DNA from: Clostridiaceae bacterium OM02-2AC
Lineage (GTDB): Bacteria; Bacillota_I; Bacilli_A; Erysipelotrichales; Erysipelotrichaceae
Direction: 5' to 3'
NCBI GenBank assembly: GCA_003481775.1
Contig: QULU01000017.1
Location: 24,350-88,349 of the forward strand
Length of the DNA stretch: 64,000 bases
Shown: positions 25,630 to 36,200 of the stretch, piece by piece
Layout of the letters: each line of letters begins with the position of its first letter
Position numbering within the stretch: the first letter of the stretch is position 1
Position numbers and translations under genes: made by a program
Notes under the pieces: model-generated
What the model was told of the DNA's origin: nothing
Databases searched by the model: none
What the model saw: only the letters and a program-made list of their open reading frames with translations

Positions 25630-27597
25630 CTACTTGACCTCGTTCAAGATACTTTGTACCTTTGGTATTACATAATGGCTTTCGCCGATCTCCTTGGTAT
25701 CATCAATCATAATGGTTACCGCAATGTTATCATTGACCGCACTCAGCCAGCCGATTTCCTGTTCTCCGTGATTCACCTGTGCAGTGCCTGTTTTCCCGGC
25801 TGCGTTTGTAGGGTTATCCCCATATCCGGACATGGAAGCCTGCAGGTCTTCAAACACAGTTTTTGCAGTAGCTGCGCTGTATGCGTTCTTCACCATTGTT
25901 TTTGTTTTTCCATCCTCATATACCAGATATGGCTGCAGAATGCTGCCGTCATTGACATAGGCGGTATACAGGGCAGTCAGATGAAGCGGAGATATCAGCA
26001 GATCACCCTGTCCGTATCCGCTTGCTGACAGCTTCTGTGCATTTTCCAGCTCATCCCCATAGGTGGATTTCGCAACTGTGAATGGGAAATCCAGCTGCTT
26101 GCGGAATCCGATTTTATCAAGATAGCTTGTGAAGGTCTCTGTACCGATTTTATCCGCTACCTGTGCAAAGAAGATATTATCGGAATAGATATAGGCGTTT
26201 TTCAGATTGCTTGGCTCGGTATAGGATTGCGTCGTTGTTACATAATTCTTTCCCCAGCTGGAATCCTTCTGCCATTTATCTGTTTTTTCAAAGGCTGTAT
26301 CCGGCGTGATCGTCTTGGAATCCAGCGCAATAGCTCCGGTAATCGCTTTAAAGGTGGAGCCTGGACAATAGGTGGAAACAAAACGGTTCAACAGCGGCTT
26401 TTGCTTATTGTTGTTCAGGGAATCCCATGTCTTGGTATCCATACCCATTGCGAAATCATTCGGATCATAGGCCGGGGTACTGACCAGGGCAAGCACCTCT
26501 CCGGTGCGAGAATTCATGATCACACCACTTCCTGCATCCTTTTTCAGCTGATTATAGGCAGAGCGCTGTGCTTCGATATCGATGGTCGTACGAATATCCT
26601 GACCGTCCTTTGCCTTCTGCTCAGCGACTGTGTCCTTCAGATTTCCGTTTTCATCCAGAATGATGATCTTACATCTGCTGACCGCCTTCAGCTTGCTTTC
26701 ATAAATACTTTCCAGACCGCTCTTACCGATGATGCTGGTTGCGGTATAGCCCTCATTCTTATGCTTTTCCAAATCCTCGGCAGTGACATTTTGAACATAG
26801 CCTGTAACATGTGCTGTCATTTCACCATACGGATACACGCGTCCAATAGCTTCCTGTACAGAGGCACCGTCTATTTTTCTAAGCTCCTCAATGATATCCG
26901 CACGCTTCGCTGCCGTGACCGTTTTGATCGGTACAAACATATCAGCCTGTACCCAGGATGCAGACAGTGCTTTTTTGATACTGTCCTCACTGACATCCAG
27001 TACCCTTGCCATGGCTGAAACAGTATCTGCCTCATTTCCCAGCTTACCTGCAATCAAGCCAACCTGATATACACTTCCCTGCTGTGCCAGTGCTTTTCCT
27101 TTCCGGTCCAGAATCGACCCCCTTGTCCCCTCGGTGATGGATACATTCACCTTATCCGCATCCTGTAGCTGCGGGAATATCTGTGAGCTGTCCCATACGA
27201 TGCGATATTCACCGTCTTCCTTGATGACAGTAGCCTTGTTATCAAATGCAATCGTTCCGGCTGCGCTCTTCATACGGAAATGATAGCTGATTTCGCTTCC
27301 ATTATCCCCCTCGTCCGTACTGTCCTTGATTTCCATCGTGAAATCAGATGCATCAATTCCTTCATAAATATTTTTGTTTCGCGCAATAAAATCTTCTTCC
27401 TTCCATTTCTTTTTTGCATCGCTGCTGATCAGGGAATACATTTCCTTGTAGTCCTTCTTTTTCAGTAGATCGGTGTAGGAAAGCAATACAGATTCCGGTT
27501 TTGAACCGCCGCTGAACAATAGATATGCGCCAATCCCGAGAACAGCAACCGCTGCTACGATACCGGCAATCCACCAGATTTTCTTTTTATCTGTCAT
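25630..27597 (-). CDS. MecA-type class B penicillin-binding protein
   Basis: The 655-residue membrane-anchored D,D-transpeptidase cross-links peptidoglycan. A transmembrane anchor lies at residues 8-28, then an NTF2-like MecA_N domain (about 33-145), the PBP dimerisation domain (about 150-310) and the transpeptidase domain. The active-site serine is Ser414 in PGSTFK, with YSDN as the second motif and GKTGTAQVNHG as the third. This architecture is shared with PBP2a, B. subtilis PbpC and enterococcal PBP5, some of which have low beta-lactam affinity; affinity here cannot be judged. It is monocistronic with its own terminator. Confidence 0.92.
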   Translation of the reverse strand: MTDKKKIWWIAGIVAAVAVLGIGAYLLFSGGSKPESVLLSYTDLLKKKDYKEMYSLISSDAKKKWKEEDFIARNKNIYEGIDASDFTMEIKDSTDEGDNGSEISYHFRMKSAAGTIAFDNKATVIKEDGEYRIVWDSSQIFPQLQDADKVNVSITEGTRGSILDRKGKALAQQGSVYQVGLIAGKLGNEADTVSAMARVLDVSEDSIKKALSASWVQADMFVPIKTVTAAKRADIIEELRKIDGASVQEAIGRVYPYGEMTAHVTGYVQNVTAEDLEKHKNEGYTATSIIGKSGLESIYESKLKAVSRCKIIILDENGNLKDTVAEQKAKDGQDIRTTIDIEAQRSAYNQLKKDAGSGVIMNSRTGEVLALVSTPAYDPNDFAMGMDTKTWDSLNNNKQKPLLNRFVSTYCPGSTFKAITGAIALDSKTITPDTAFEKTDKWQKDSSWGKNYVTTTQSYTEPSNLKNAYIYSDNIFFAQVADKIGTETFTSYLDKIGFRKQLDFPFTVAKSTYGDELENAQKLSASGYGQGDLLISPLHLTALYTAYVNDGSILQPYLVYEDGKTKTMVKNAYSAATAKTVFEDLQASMSGYGDNPTNAAGKTGTAQVNHGEQEIGWLSAVNDNIAVTIMIDDTKEIGESHYVIPKVQSILNEVK

Positions 27598-27817
27598 AAA
27601 GCACCTCCTCGTTTCTGTTTATATTTTACCATGGTAAGGTAAGCATTTCCATGCCGGGTTCACCTTTATAAAGAACTTCCTGAAATCTTAAGAAATCGTA
27701 AGTGTCCTGCACGCTGACAGCATTCCTTCTAGTATATGGTGAATTTCTCAGTTTTTGATTTGTTTCACAACCTTTTTGTTGTACAATGAAAGAAGAGACA
27801 AAAAGGTGGTGACGTCT

Positions 27818-30019
27818 ATGCATAGCGATTGGAATACGCACAGCAAGGCTGACATACAGCATGATCATCTCAGTGCACTGTGGAATAAGGAAACCGGGGA
27901 ACAGCTTTTAACGGATTGTATCCGTACAGCAAAAGCGCAAAGTACCTCCTTTCTTGTCGTGCTTCTGGATATCAATGACCTGCATACGATCAATAAAATC
28001 TGCGGACATCAGGAGGGAGACCGCGTCCTGCAAAGGGTGGCGGAAAAAATACGCGGCAGTTTGCAGACCGGGGATTTTGCGATCCGTCTTGGCGGTGATG
28101 AATTCCTTCTTGTTTTCAAACAGCTATCCAAAAAGGAAGCACGCAATCAGCTATATCAGCTGCAGAGTGAATTGCATACGGAGAGCAAAGAGCTGCCCTA
28201 TGTCATGGGCTTCTGCTTTGGAATGACCCGGGTCGATCCGGATATGGAGCTGTCTTTGAAGAAAATTATCATGCGCGCAGATGATGAGATGTATGTGTCA
28301 AAGCGCCGCTATCATATGGAGAAATCAAGACAGGCCTTTGCTCTGCACCCATATCACGAAAGTGAGGAGGTACGTCAGTTTTCCTATAATAAGGATTTGC
28401 TGCTGAGTGCGCTGATGCAGAGCAGTGATGATTATATCTATGTATGCAATATGAAGGAGGATCCTTCCTGTTTCCGGTATTCCCGTGCCATGGTTGAGGA
28501 ATTTGACCTGCCCTCGGAAATCGTGCATGATGCTGCCAATGTATGGGGATCAAGAATTCATGAGGCAGATCAGAAGCTGTTTCTGGAGGGAAATCAGGAA
28601 ATTGCCGATGGCCGTGTGGATTCTCACAATGTGGAATATCGGGCAAGAAATTGCAGAGGAGAATGGGTGTGGCTCAGATGCCGCGGTCATGTGGAACGGG
28701 ATGAGGATGGGCAGCCGGTTTTATTCGCAGGTATAATCACCAATCTGGGTAGAAAAAATAAGATTGATTATCTAAGCGGTCAGTTTAACAAGTATGAGCT
28801 GGAGGATGCCCTGCAGATGATGGTTTCCAAGGAAGAGCATTTCTACATGATGATTCTGGATCTGGATGAGTTTTCCAGCGTCAATAAGCTGTATAATCAT
28901 CAGTTTGGCGATGCGGTGCTTGCAAAAACAGCACAGCTCATTCAGTCGATTCTTCCCGAGCAGGCAAGGCTGTATCGCAATGATGGGGATGAGTTTATCA
29001 TATTGTTTCGGGACTGTGTGGATTCCAGGGATATTTCCGAATGCTATCAGCGGTTGCAAAAGGAGCTGGATCATCAGCGCGTTTTGAATGGAAAGAAATA
29101 CCACTGTACAGTGTCAGCAGGCTGTGCTGACTTTCCCAAAGATGCCACCGATATGATGGCACTGACGAAAAACGCAGGCTATGCCCTGGATGCCAGCAAG
29201 CGCAATGGCAAAAACAGACTGACGTTTTATGAGAAAAAAATGTCGGAGACAAAGCTGCAGGAGCTGGATATGCTGGAACAGCTGCGCTATTGCATGGAGC
29301 ATGAATTTGAAGGCTTTCAGCTGCAGTATCAGCCTCAGGTCGAGGCAGAGAGCGGACGTATCATCGGAGCAGAGGCACTCGCCAGATGGCACAGCAGTCT
29401 GTATGGTGATGTATCTCCTGTGGTATTCATACCATTGCTGGAAAAAAGCGGTATGATTCTTACCATCGGTCGGTGGATTTTTGAAACAGCGGTGAAGCAA
29501 TGTGCATTCTGGCTGAAGAGCTGTCCGGATTTCTGTGTCAGTGTGAATTTATCCTATCTGCAGCTGTATGAAGAGGGCTTTACGAGCTTTATGAAGGAGA
29601 CCATGGAGCGCTGTCAGGTTCCCAGCCGCAATATCATTGTGGAAATGACGGAGAGCTATATGGTGAAAAGCAGTGAGGAGCTGCAGGCAATCTTTCAGGA
29701 GATACGGGGAATTGGTGTCCGCATCGCCATGGATGACTTTGGAACCGGGTATTCCTCTCTCGGTGTTTTGAAAAATTCTCCTGCGGATATTGTGAAAATC
29801 GATCGAATTTTCATTAAGGATATTTTAAACAGCGAATTTGATGCGACCTTTATCCAGTTTGTTGTCAGACTGTGTCATGATGTGAATATTCAGGTTCTGC
29901 TGGAGGGTGTGGAAACAAAAGAGGAATATGAAAAGGTTAAGGCAATGGGACTGGATTATATTCAGGGCTATTATTTCGGAAAACCGATGCAAGCCGAGGC
30001 ATTAAAGGCGCTCCTGTAA
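27818..30019 (+). CDS. GGDEF-PAS-GGDEF-EAL cyclic-di-GMP protein
   Basis: The 733-residue cytosolic protein has four modules: a GGDEF domain (about 15-180) with intact RLGGDEF at 90-96, a PAS-like domain (about 195-315), a second GGDEF domain (about 325-475) with degenerate NDGDEF, and an EAL domain (about 490-733). The EAL domain keeps EALARW, NLSYLQL, DDFGTGYSSL and EGVET. It could both make and break down cyclic-di-GMP, with PAS as sensor; the second GGDEF is probably regulatory. No membrane segment is seen. Start 27818 follows AAGGTGGTGA, with TTGTTT/TACAAT as likely promoter. Confidence 0.9.
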   Translation: MHSDWNTHSKADIQHDHLSALWNKETGEQLLTDCIRTAKAQSTSFLVVLLDINDLHTINKICGHQEGDRVLQRVAEKIRGSLQTGDFAIRLGGDEFLLVFKQLSKKEARNQLYQLQSELHTESKELPYVMGFCFGMTRVDPDMELSLKKIIMRADDEMYVSKRRYHMEKSRQAFALHPYHESEEVRQFSYNKDLLLSALMQSSDDYIYVCNMKEDPSCFRYSRAMVEEFDLPSEIVHDAANVWGSRIHEADQKLFLEGNQEIADGRVDSHNVEYRARNCRGEWVWLRCRGHVERDEDGQPVLFAGIITNLGRKNKIDYLSGQFNKYELEDALQMMVSKEEHFYMMILDLDEFSSVNKLYNHQFGDAVLAKTAQLIQSILPEQARLYRNDGDEFIILFRDCVDSRDISECYQRLQKELDHQRVLNGKKYHCTVSAGCADFPKDATDMMALTKNAGYALDASKRNGKNRLTFYEKKMSETKLQELDMLEQLRYCMEHEFEGFQLQYQPQVEAESGRIIGAEALARWHSSLYGDVSPVVFIPLLEKSGMILTIGRWIFETAVKQCAFWLKSCPDFCVSVNLSYLQLYEEGFTSFMKETMERCQVPSRNIIVEMTESYMVKSSEELQAIFQEIRGIGVRIAMDDFGTGYSSLGVLKNSPADIVKIDRIFIKDILNSEFDATFIQFVVRLCHDVNIQVLLEGVETKEEYEKVKAMGLDYIQGYYFGKPMQAEALKALL

Positions 30020-30088
30020 AAGCTGCATCTGCGAAAGCGTATTGAGGCAGCTATGTGAGAATGAGGATTTGGTACAGTAAGTAAATAC

Positions 30089-30292
30089 GATATTATATCG
30101 TATAAGAAGATATATCAAATAAACAGTATATTCAACAAGAAGGTATATGAAATAAGAAGAGATACGAAATAAGAAGATATATTGAATAATAAGATATACG
30201 AAATTAGATGATATATTGAATAAGAAAATATATGAGATAAGATAATATAGTTGAATAAGAAGATGTATGTAATAAGATGATATATTGAGATA
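30089..30292. repeat. 17-nt AT-rich tandem repeat (minisatellite)
   Basis: About twelve degenerate copies of a 17-nt unit follow each other, with consensus GAAGATATATTGAATAA. Ten copies are exactly 17 nt, one is 16 and one is 18. The period is not a multiple of three, so coding is unlikely; the low-complexity minus-strand frames across it are artefacts. It lies just after the GGDEF/EAL gene and before a hairpin at 30305. Confidence 0.85.
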
Positions 30293-30304
30293 TAGCAAGC
30301 AGAT

Positions 30305-30365
30305 AAAAGGAAGCCATGTGCAGCATCCGGGTACAGCGTACAGGATGAGACAGACTTCCTTTTGT
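30305..30365. terminator. Probable bidirectional terminator
   Basis: AAAAGGAAG pairs with CTTCCTTTT, enclosing an inner CATCC/GGATG helix. It lies between the convergent GGDEF/EAL gene and the pentapeptide-repeat gene. Confidence 0.55.
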
Positions 30366-30421
30366 TTACGGCTACATTATCCCATGCTTGCCATATCGAA
30401 CGAGACGGGAACGCAGCTTCT

Positions 30422-31213
30422 TTACGATTTTCTTTTTTTTGATACCTTGTCCCAGTGAGACGGTCTGTGCAAATGAGCGGGAAGCTTCGTTTTACTGTCA
30501 CCCTGTGCAGTGTTAAGCTGCATCTGGGTCAGAAAGAAGCAGCCACGCAAATCACTGCCGGCAATGCTGCAATCCCGCAGATCACTCCCCAAAAAGCAGG
30601 AGCCCTGCAGGTCACAGCATGATAAATCCGTGGCAAGCAGTGGCTTCATGCTGAAATCTGTGTTACGCAGTCGTTTGTTGGCAAGCCGCTTTCCGATGAG
30701 CTGTGCACCAAACGAGGGGAACTGTAATTGTTTTCGCTGTATCGTCTTTTTCAACAAGCGGTTTGTCTCATTGTGCAAAGCATCAATATCCGTTGAAAGA
30801 ACCTTGTCCCATGGCTGTCTTCGCACAGCATCCAGTGTCTGAAGCAGTGTCTGCAGCTCTCCGTGAAAGATCGTGGTTTCCTTCATCTGCAATGCTTCCC
30901 CCAGATACCAGAGCATCTGATGCAGAGAAAACAGCGTTACATAAACGGCGAATAAATCAGAATCGCTGGGTGCTTTCTTTTGTACCGCAAGCTGTCCTGC
31001 ACCAAGGCAGTCATAGCCAAGACAGCCCTTCATGCCCTTCTGTTTCAGCTCATGATGAATCCTGCATGTATAATCGCTGCATAAATTGCGGCAGGATACA
31101 CCGGCAGGCTTATCCTGCGGAAAACCATCCAGTCGGGAAAAATAAAGCGCTCTGCAGCAAAGTCCTTTGCATTTGGCACAGTCAGCATACAATGCCAGAT
31201 CTTCCAGAATCAT
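30422..31213 (-). CDS. Pentapeptide-repeat protein with cysteine-rich N-terminus
   Basis: The 263-residue protein has a cysteine-rich N-terminal region (CAKCKGLCCRAL, then CRNLCSDYTCRIH, then CLGYDCLG) that may bind metal. A helical middle follows, then a short run of pentapeptide repeats near residues 195-240 (FSMKP, LLATDLSCCDLQGSCF, SDLRDCSIAGSDLRGC). ATG 31213 overlaps the stop of the upstream membrane-protein gene as ATGA, which argues for coupling; the frame is open to 31237. Function is unknown. Confidence 0.78.
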   Translation of the reverse strand: MILEDLALYADCAKCKGLCCRALYFSRLDGFPQDKPAGVSCRNLCSDYTCRIHHELKQKGMKGCLGYDCLGAGQLAVQKKAPSDSDLFAVYVTLFSLHQMLWYLGEALQMKETTIFHGELQTLLQTLDAVRRQPWDKVLSTDIDALHNETNRLLKKTIQRKQLQFPSFGAQLIGKRLANKRLRNTDFSMKPLLATDLSCCDLQGSCFLGSDLRDCSIAGSDLRGCFFLTQMQLNTAQGDSKTKLPAHLHRPSHWDKVSKKRKS

Positions 31214-31890
31214 GCCTGTACCTCTTTCCAGATACAATGCTCAAGCAAAAGATACAGCAGATAACAGCTGAAACAGATTATCGCCAGCAGCCAGAGTGGC
31301 ATGCGCAGGAGTATGATATTTTGAAACAGCAGCATACAGCCGACACTGATACCCAAAGTAAACAGCCATAAAAGAAGCAGGCGACGCTTTACAAGCCGAT
31401 CATCATGTTCAAAGCTGCTGCGGCAAATCCACTGTACCATGCAAACGGCTCCTGTACCCAGCAAAATATCCAGCAGCAGTGTCGATAAGGTAAAAGAATA
31501 CGTACTCTGTATGTCCAATCGCAGCAGTGCATATAGTCCATCCTTTGAAAGAAACAGATTGATGCTTCCCAGAATCGCGATAAGAAGCAAGCCGGTATGC
31601 AATCGCTCCAACAGCCTTTCCAAAGGGGAACGCGGCGGCAGCTCCTTTATGATCGTATCACAGAACGCCTTATAATCACTGGGGAATATCTCCTCCAGAG
31701 GTGCATTGCGCTGCTGTGCATCCAGCAGCATCAGTGTCAGATCATAGCGAACCCGTTCCTGTTGTATTTCGTTGATATCGGCACCTCTCAGATAACAGAC
31801 GATATCTGTCATAAGCTTTTGATAATCTTCGCATAAGGTCTCATCCAGCCGATTGTTTTCTTTACGCAGCTTCTGCATGTTATGATTCAT
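31210..31890 (-). CDS. Membrane protein with DUF1048-like N-terminus
   Basis: The 226-residue protein has a helical cytosolic N-terminal domain (about residues 1-95) resembling DUF1048 and related PadR-partner domains: YQKLMTDIVCYLRGADINEI and FPSDYKAFCDTIIKEL. Four hydrophobic segments follow (about 105-220). ATG 31890 is preferred because the GGAGGG site lies 7 nt upstream, whereas ATG 31896 lies 1-2 nt from it. It overlaps the PadR gene by 11 nt. PadR genes commonly sit directly upstream of such membrane proteins, which are often their regulatory targets. Confidence 0.75.
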   Translation of the reverse strand: MNHNMQKLRKENNRLDETLCEDYQKLMTDIVCYLRGADINEIQQERVRYDLTLMLLDAQQRNAPLEEIFPSDYKAFCDTIIKELPPRSPLERLLERLHTGLLLIAILGSINLFLSKDGLYALLRLDIQSTYSFTLSTLLLDILLGTGAVCMVQWICRSSFEHDDRLVKRRLLLLWLFTLGISVGCMLLFQNIILLRMPLWLLAIICFSCYLLYLLLEHCIWKEVQA

Positions 31891-32212
31891 GTGCATACCC
31901 TCCCATCACAGCGGCGACACCCTGCTGCAATTCCTTCCAATGCTTTATAAACCTTTGTATTTCCATATGACCGACATCGGTGATGGCATAATATTTTCGA
32001 TTAGGTCCAAACGCCGATTTGCGAAATCCACTGCAGATACATCCGTTTTTCTCCAATCGCAGCAGCAGGGGATAGATGGTGCCCTCTGATATATCTGAAA
32101 ATCCATAGCGCTTCAGCTTTTGTGATATATCATACCCATAGGTATCCTCCTGTGCAATTACGATCAGAATACAGTTATCTAAAATGCCCTTCATCATCTG
32201 ACTGGGAAGCAT
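31880..32212 (-). CDS. PadR family transcriptional regulator
   Basis: The 110-residue protein is a PadR-type winged-helix regulator: GILDNCILIVIAQEDTYGYDISQKL, ISEGTIYPLLLRLEKNGCI and GPNRKYYAITDVGHMEI are all typical. It is the first gene of a three-gene unit and probably represses it. A perfect AGGAGGTGA site precedes the ATG. Two 11-bp inverted half-sites flank its promoter at 32227-32272. Confidence 0.9.
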   Translation of the reverse strand: MLPSQMMKGILDNCILIVIAQEDTYGYDISQKLKRYGFSDISEGTIYPLLLRLEKNGCICSGFRKSAFGPNRKYYAITDVGHMEIQRFIKHWKELQQGVAAVMGGYAHES

Positions 32213-32226
32213 GGCGTCACCTCCTT

Positions 32227-32272
32227 GCTATCTTGTTATACAAGTTACAGCTATATTGTAAAACAAGATAGC
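32227..32272 (-). promoter_or_regulatory. PadR promoter bracketed by inverted repeats
   Basis: GCTATCTTGTT at 32227-32237 and AACAAGATAGC at 32262-32272 are perfect 11-bp inverted half-sites 24 nt apart. Between and overlapping them, read on the minus strand, are TTTACA and TATAAC spaced 16 nt. Repressor binding to both half-sites would cover the promoter, which fits PadR autoregulation. Confidence 0.6.
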
Positions 32273-32593
32273 GTTTCCGTCAAGACGTATATGCAATTTG
32301 GAATTGGTGCTATCCTGCTGTAAGAAGAACCGGGAAGTAGCGACAGGATAAAGCGCGTTGTGCTGTCTCGTCCGTATATGCTCTGCTTGTGTTTATGCTA
32401 TAGAAGGGCAGGCATATATGACAATGGGAGTGATCATCTGCAAGGCTTTGGTAAGGATCAGGATTTGCTGTTTCGCATACATGTGAAAATTTCCTGAATT
32501 TGAAGGCTTTGTATCCGGTTTTATGGAAAATGGCTGTCTTCTCTGATATATTTCTAGTATAATATAGAAAAGCATAGAAAGAAGGATCCGGGT

Positions 32594-33298
32594 ATGAGCG
32601 CTTATATTGAATTTCAGAATGTGAAAAAAATATATAAAATGGGGGAAGTGGAAATCCAGGCACTTGCCGGTGTGGATTTTACCATTGATAAAGGGGAGTT
32701 TGTAGTAATTGCAGGAGCCAGCGGTGCCGGGAAAAGCACCATACTGAATATTCTTGGCGGCATGGATTCCTCAACAAGCGGCAATATCTTTGTGGATGGT
32801 ACCGAGATTAGTAAATTCAATGCCAAGCAGCTGACAACGTATCGGCGCTATGATATCGGCTTTGTTTTTCAGTTCTATAATCTCGTGCAGAATCTGACCG
32901 TGAAGGAAAATGTGGAGCTGGCAACCCAGATTTGTAAGCAGCCGCTGGATATCGATGAAACAATTGAGGCTGTCGGGCTGAAGGAGCGTGCCTCCAATTT
33001 CCCTGCACAGCTGTCCGGTGGAGAACAGCAGCGTGTCGCCATTGCCCGTGCCCTTGCTAAAAATCCGAAGCTCCTGCTGTGTGATGAGCCTACAGGGGCA
33101 CTGGATTACAATACCGGAAAACAGATTCTGAAGCTGTTGCAGGATACCTGCCGGCAGCGTGGCGTCAGTGTTGTCGTGATTACACACAATCTGGCATTGA
33201 CTGCCATGGGGGATAAGGTAATCAAGGTGCGAAACGGAAAAATCGACAGCATCACGATCAATGAGCATCCTTTACCGGTAGAAAGGATTGAATACTGA
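32594..33298 (+). CDS. ABC transporter ATP-binding protein (MacB/LolD type)
   Basis: The 234-residue ATPase drives the FtsX-type permease encoded directly downstream. Walker A is GASGAGKST (near residue 39), the signature is [15 protein letters not shown] and Walker B is [12 protein letters not shown]. Sequence style is that of the MacB/LolD/SalX group, which energises mechanotransmission or lipoprotein and peptide export rather than small-molecule import. AAGGAT precedes the ATG. The stop overlaps the permease region by one base gap, so the two are one operon. Confidence 0.92.
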   Translation: MSAYIEFQNVKKIYKMGEVEIQALAGVDFTIDKGEFVVIAGASGAGKSTILNILGGMDSSTSGNIFVDGTEISKFNAKQLTTYRRYDIGFVFQFYNLVQNLTVKENVELATQICKQPLDIDETIEAVGLKERASNFPAQLSGGEQQRVAIARALAKNPKLLLCDEPTGALDYNTGKQILKLLQDTCRQRGVSVVVITHNLALTAMGDKVIKVRNGKIDSITINEHPLPVERIEY

Positions 33299-33299
33299 C

Positions 33300-36200
33300 A
33301 TGAAAAAGAAAGCACTTCTGAAAGATACCCTGCGGGAAATCCGCAAATCCTTCGGTCGCTTCTTTTCCATCTTTGCCATCGTCGGCATCGGAGTCGCCTT
33401 CTTCGCCGGAGTACGGGACAGTGTGCCGGTGATGAAAAATACTGCGGATACCTATTTTGATGACTATAATTTCATGGATCTGAAGATCATGTCAACCATC
33501 GGTATGACAAAGGAGGATGTTTCCGCCATTCAAAGGGTGGATGGTGTAGCAGGTGTGTATGGCAGCTACAGCATGGATGTACTCAATACGCATAACAATC
33601 AGCAGCGTGTCTATAAGCTGTTGTCCTATCCGATGAATGCGAAAGCAGAGGATGAAAGCTATATCAATCAGATGCGGCTGATGAAGGGACGGCTTCCGCA
33701 GAAAGAGGATGAATGCGTCATTGAACACACGAACATCAAAGGAGCGGATTCCAGAATCGGGGAAATGATTACGTTTGAGAGCGGTACGGATGAAAAGCTG
33801 AATGCCTCCCTGAAGCACGCTACCTATAAAATTGTCGGAGAGGTGACAATGCCGTATTATCTGTCCTATGAAAAGGGAAGCTCTGCCATTGGCAGCGGCA
33901 GTATCGATAACTATGCAGTTATTCCGGATACCAATTTCAAATCCTCCTACTATACGGAGGTATATGTAACGATTGACGGCGCAAAGAAGCCGAATTCCTA
34001 TGCGGATGCCTATTTTGATATCATCGATCCCAAGAAGACCACGATTACCGCACTGGGGGAGGAGCGTGCACAGGAACGCTTTGACGATATCAAAAAGGAA
34101 GCCCTTGCCAAGGTGGAAGCCGGTCGTAAGGAATATGAGAAGAATAAAAAGAAATATGAGACAGAAATAAAAAATGCAAAGGAACAGCTGGAAACCGCAA
34201 GTGATGAGCTGCTTGTGGGACAGGCAACCCTGAATGCAGAAAAAAGCAGTGCAGAAAGAACGATACAGGAAAAGGAAGCACAGCTGCAGCAGAGTGAGCA
34301 GCAGCTTGCTCAGCTAAAGACGCAGTACACCAGTGCAAAGGGCTATCTGGATACCCAGCAGAAAAAGCTGGATGAGAGCCTGCCACAGATACAGAAGCAG
34401 CTTGCGGAAGCCAAAGCAAAGCTGGCCTCACTGGATGAGGAAATAGCAAAGGTGGACGCTCAGCTGCAACAGCCCAATCTAACAGAGCTGGAGAAACAGC
34501 TGCTGCAGGAAAAGAAGGAAGCGCTGGAAACCTCGCGACAGGTTGCTTCTCCTTCACTGACGATGCTGGAAACACAGATTTCATCGATGCAGGAAGTAGT
34601 CACCATGGCAGCCTCCCAGCTGCAGGCACTGGAAACACAGATTGCGACTGCTCAGCAGCAGATCGAAACAGGGAAGCAGCAGCTGGCAACCGCCAAGGTA
34701 AGCGCACAGCAGGAAAGTGCGGCTGCACAAAATAAGATAACAAACGGACAAAAGGAAATTGCGCTGGGAAAGCTGGAGCTTGAGAAGCAGGAAAAGGACG
34801 GTGCTGCCAGGCTGCAGGAAGCGAAGGAAAAGCTGGATCGTTCAGAGGAAGACATCAACAGCATGAAAACACCGAAATGGTATGTACTGGACCGCCATTC
34901 GCATTATTCCTATATGGATTATGGAAGCGCTGCGGATCGTATGGGAGCGATTGCCAAGGTGTTCCCGCTGTTCTTCTTCCTTGTTGCGGCACTGGTATGT
35001 CTGACGACGATGACCCGTATGGTCGATGAGGAGCGTCAGGAAATCGGGACGCTGAAGGCACTGGGCTATTCCAAGCCGGATATCGCGATGAAATTTGTGA
35101 CCTATGCGGCAATCGCCAGTATCATCGGCGGCAGCTTCGGTGCTGTGATTGGAATGATTGTCTTCCCGACGGTCATATTCAATGCCTGGGGCATTATGTA
35201 CACACTGCCGGACGTACAGCTGCAGCCGGACATCGCTCTGGCAGCTCTTGCCATCGGTCTTGCCTCCATGATCACGGTAGCTGCAGCACTTGCGGCCTGT
35301 TATAAGGAGCTGGTGGAAACACCGGCCCTCCTCATGCGTCCCAAGGCTCCGAAAAACGGGAAAAAGATTTTATTGGAGCGTGTGCCGTTTATCTGGAAAC
35401 GATTCAATTTTATACACAAGGTGACGGCACGGAATATCTTCCGCTACAAAAAGCGTTTCCTCATGACGGTGATTGGAATCAGCGGCTGCAGTGCATTGCT
35501 GGTTGCCGGCTTCGGTATTCAGGATTCCATTGGAGAAATCGCTACCAAGCAGTACGGGGATATCTTTCAATTCGATGTCACCATGACGTATAAGAGTGAG
35601 GCTGCGCTGAGTCAGAAGGAGAATGACTTGAAAAAGCTGCAAGAGGACTCCCGTGTGAAGTCTGCCACCTCCATGGCGGTATATCACGGCTTCTATGCGG
35701 ATGAGGGAGAGGATAAGGGAATCGATCTGTATGTACCACAGGATGTCGAAAGCCTGCCTACGTATATCTCCCTGCGTCAGCGTGGTTCCGGAGATACGAT
35801 TTCCCTAAACAATGACGGTGCAGTCATCACAGAGAAGATTGCCAAGGATAAGCATCTGAAGGTAGGCGATACCTTCCCAATCGATAATGGCGACGGAGTG
35901 AAGAAGGCTGTGAAGATTGCAGCCATCACGGAAAACTATGTGGGACATATCGTGTATATGACACCTACCTATTATAAGAGCGTATATCATAAGACACCGC
36001 AAAGCACCGGTATGTTTGCCATCATGAAGGACAGCAGTGAAAAGAGTGAACAGGCGCTGGGCAATGCCTTTATGAAAAAGGATACCATTGATTCTGTATC
36101 CTTCTATTCCGGAATCGCAGCCTCCTTCCAGGATACGATTGCATCGCTGTCCTTCATTGTAGTTGTCTTGATCATCTCCGCCGGACTGCTTGCATTTGTC

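Noticed and set aside
30089..30292. CRISPR array
   Set aside because: Units are contiguous 17-nt repeats without spacers and no cas genes are near.
30002..30501. Low-complexity minus-strand frames rich in I, L, Y and S
   Set aside because: They are the translation of a 17-nt AT-rich tandem repeat, not proteins; the period is not a multiple of three.
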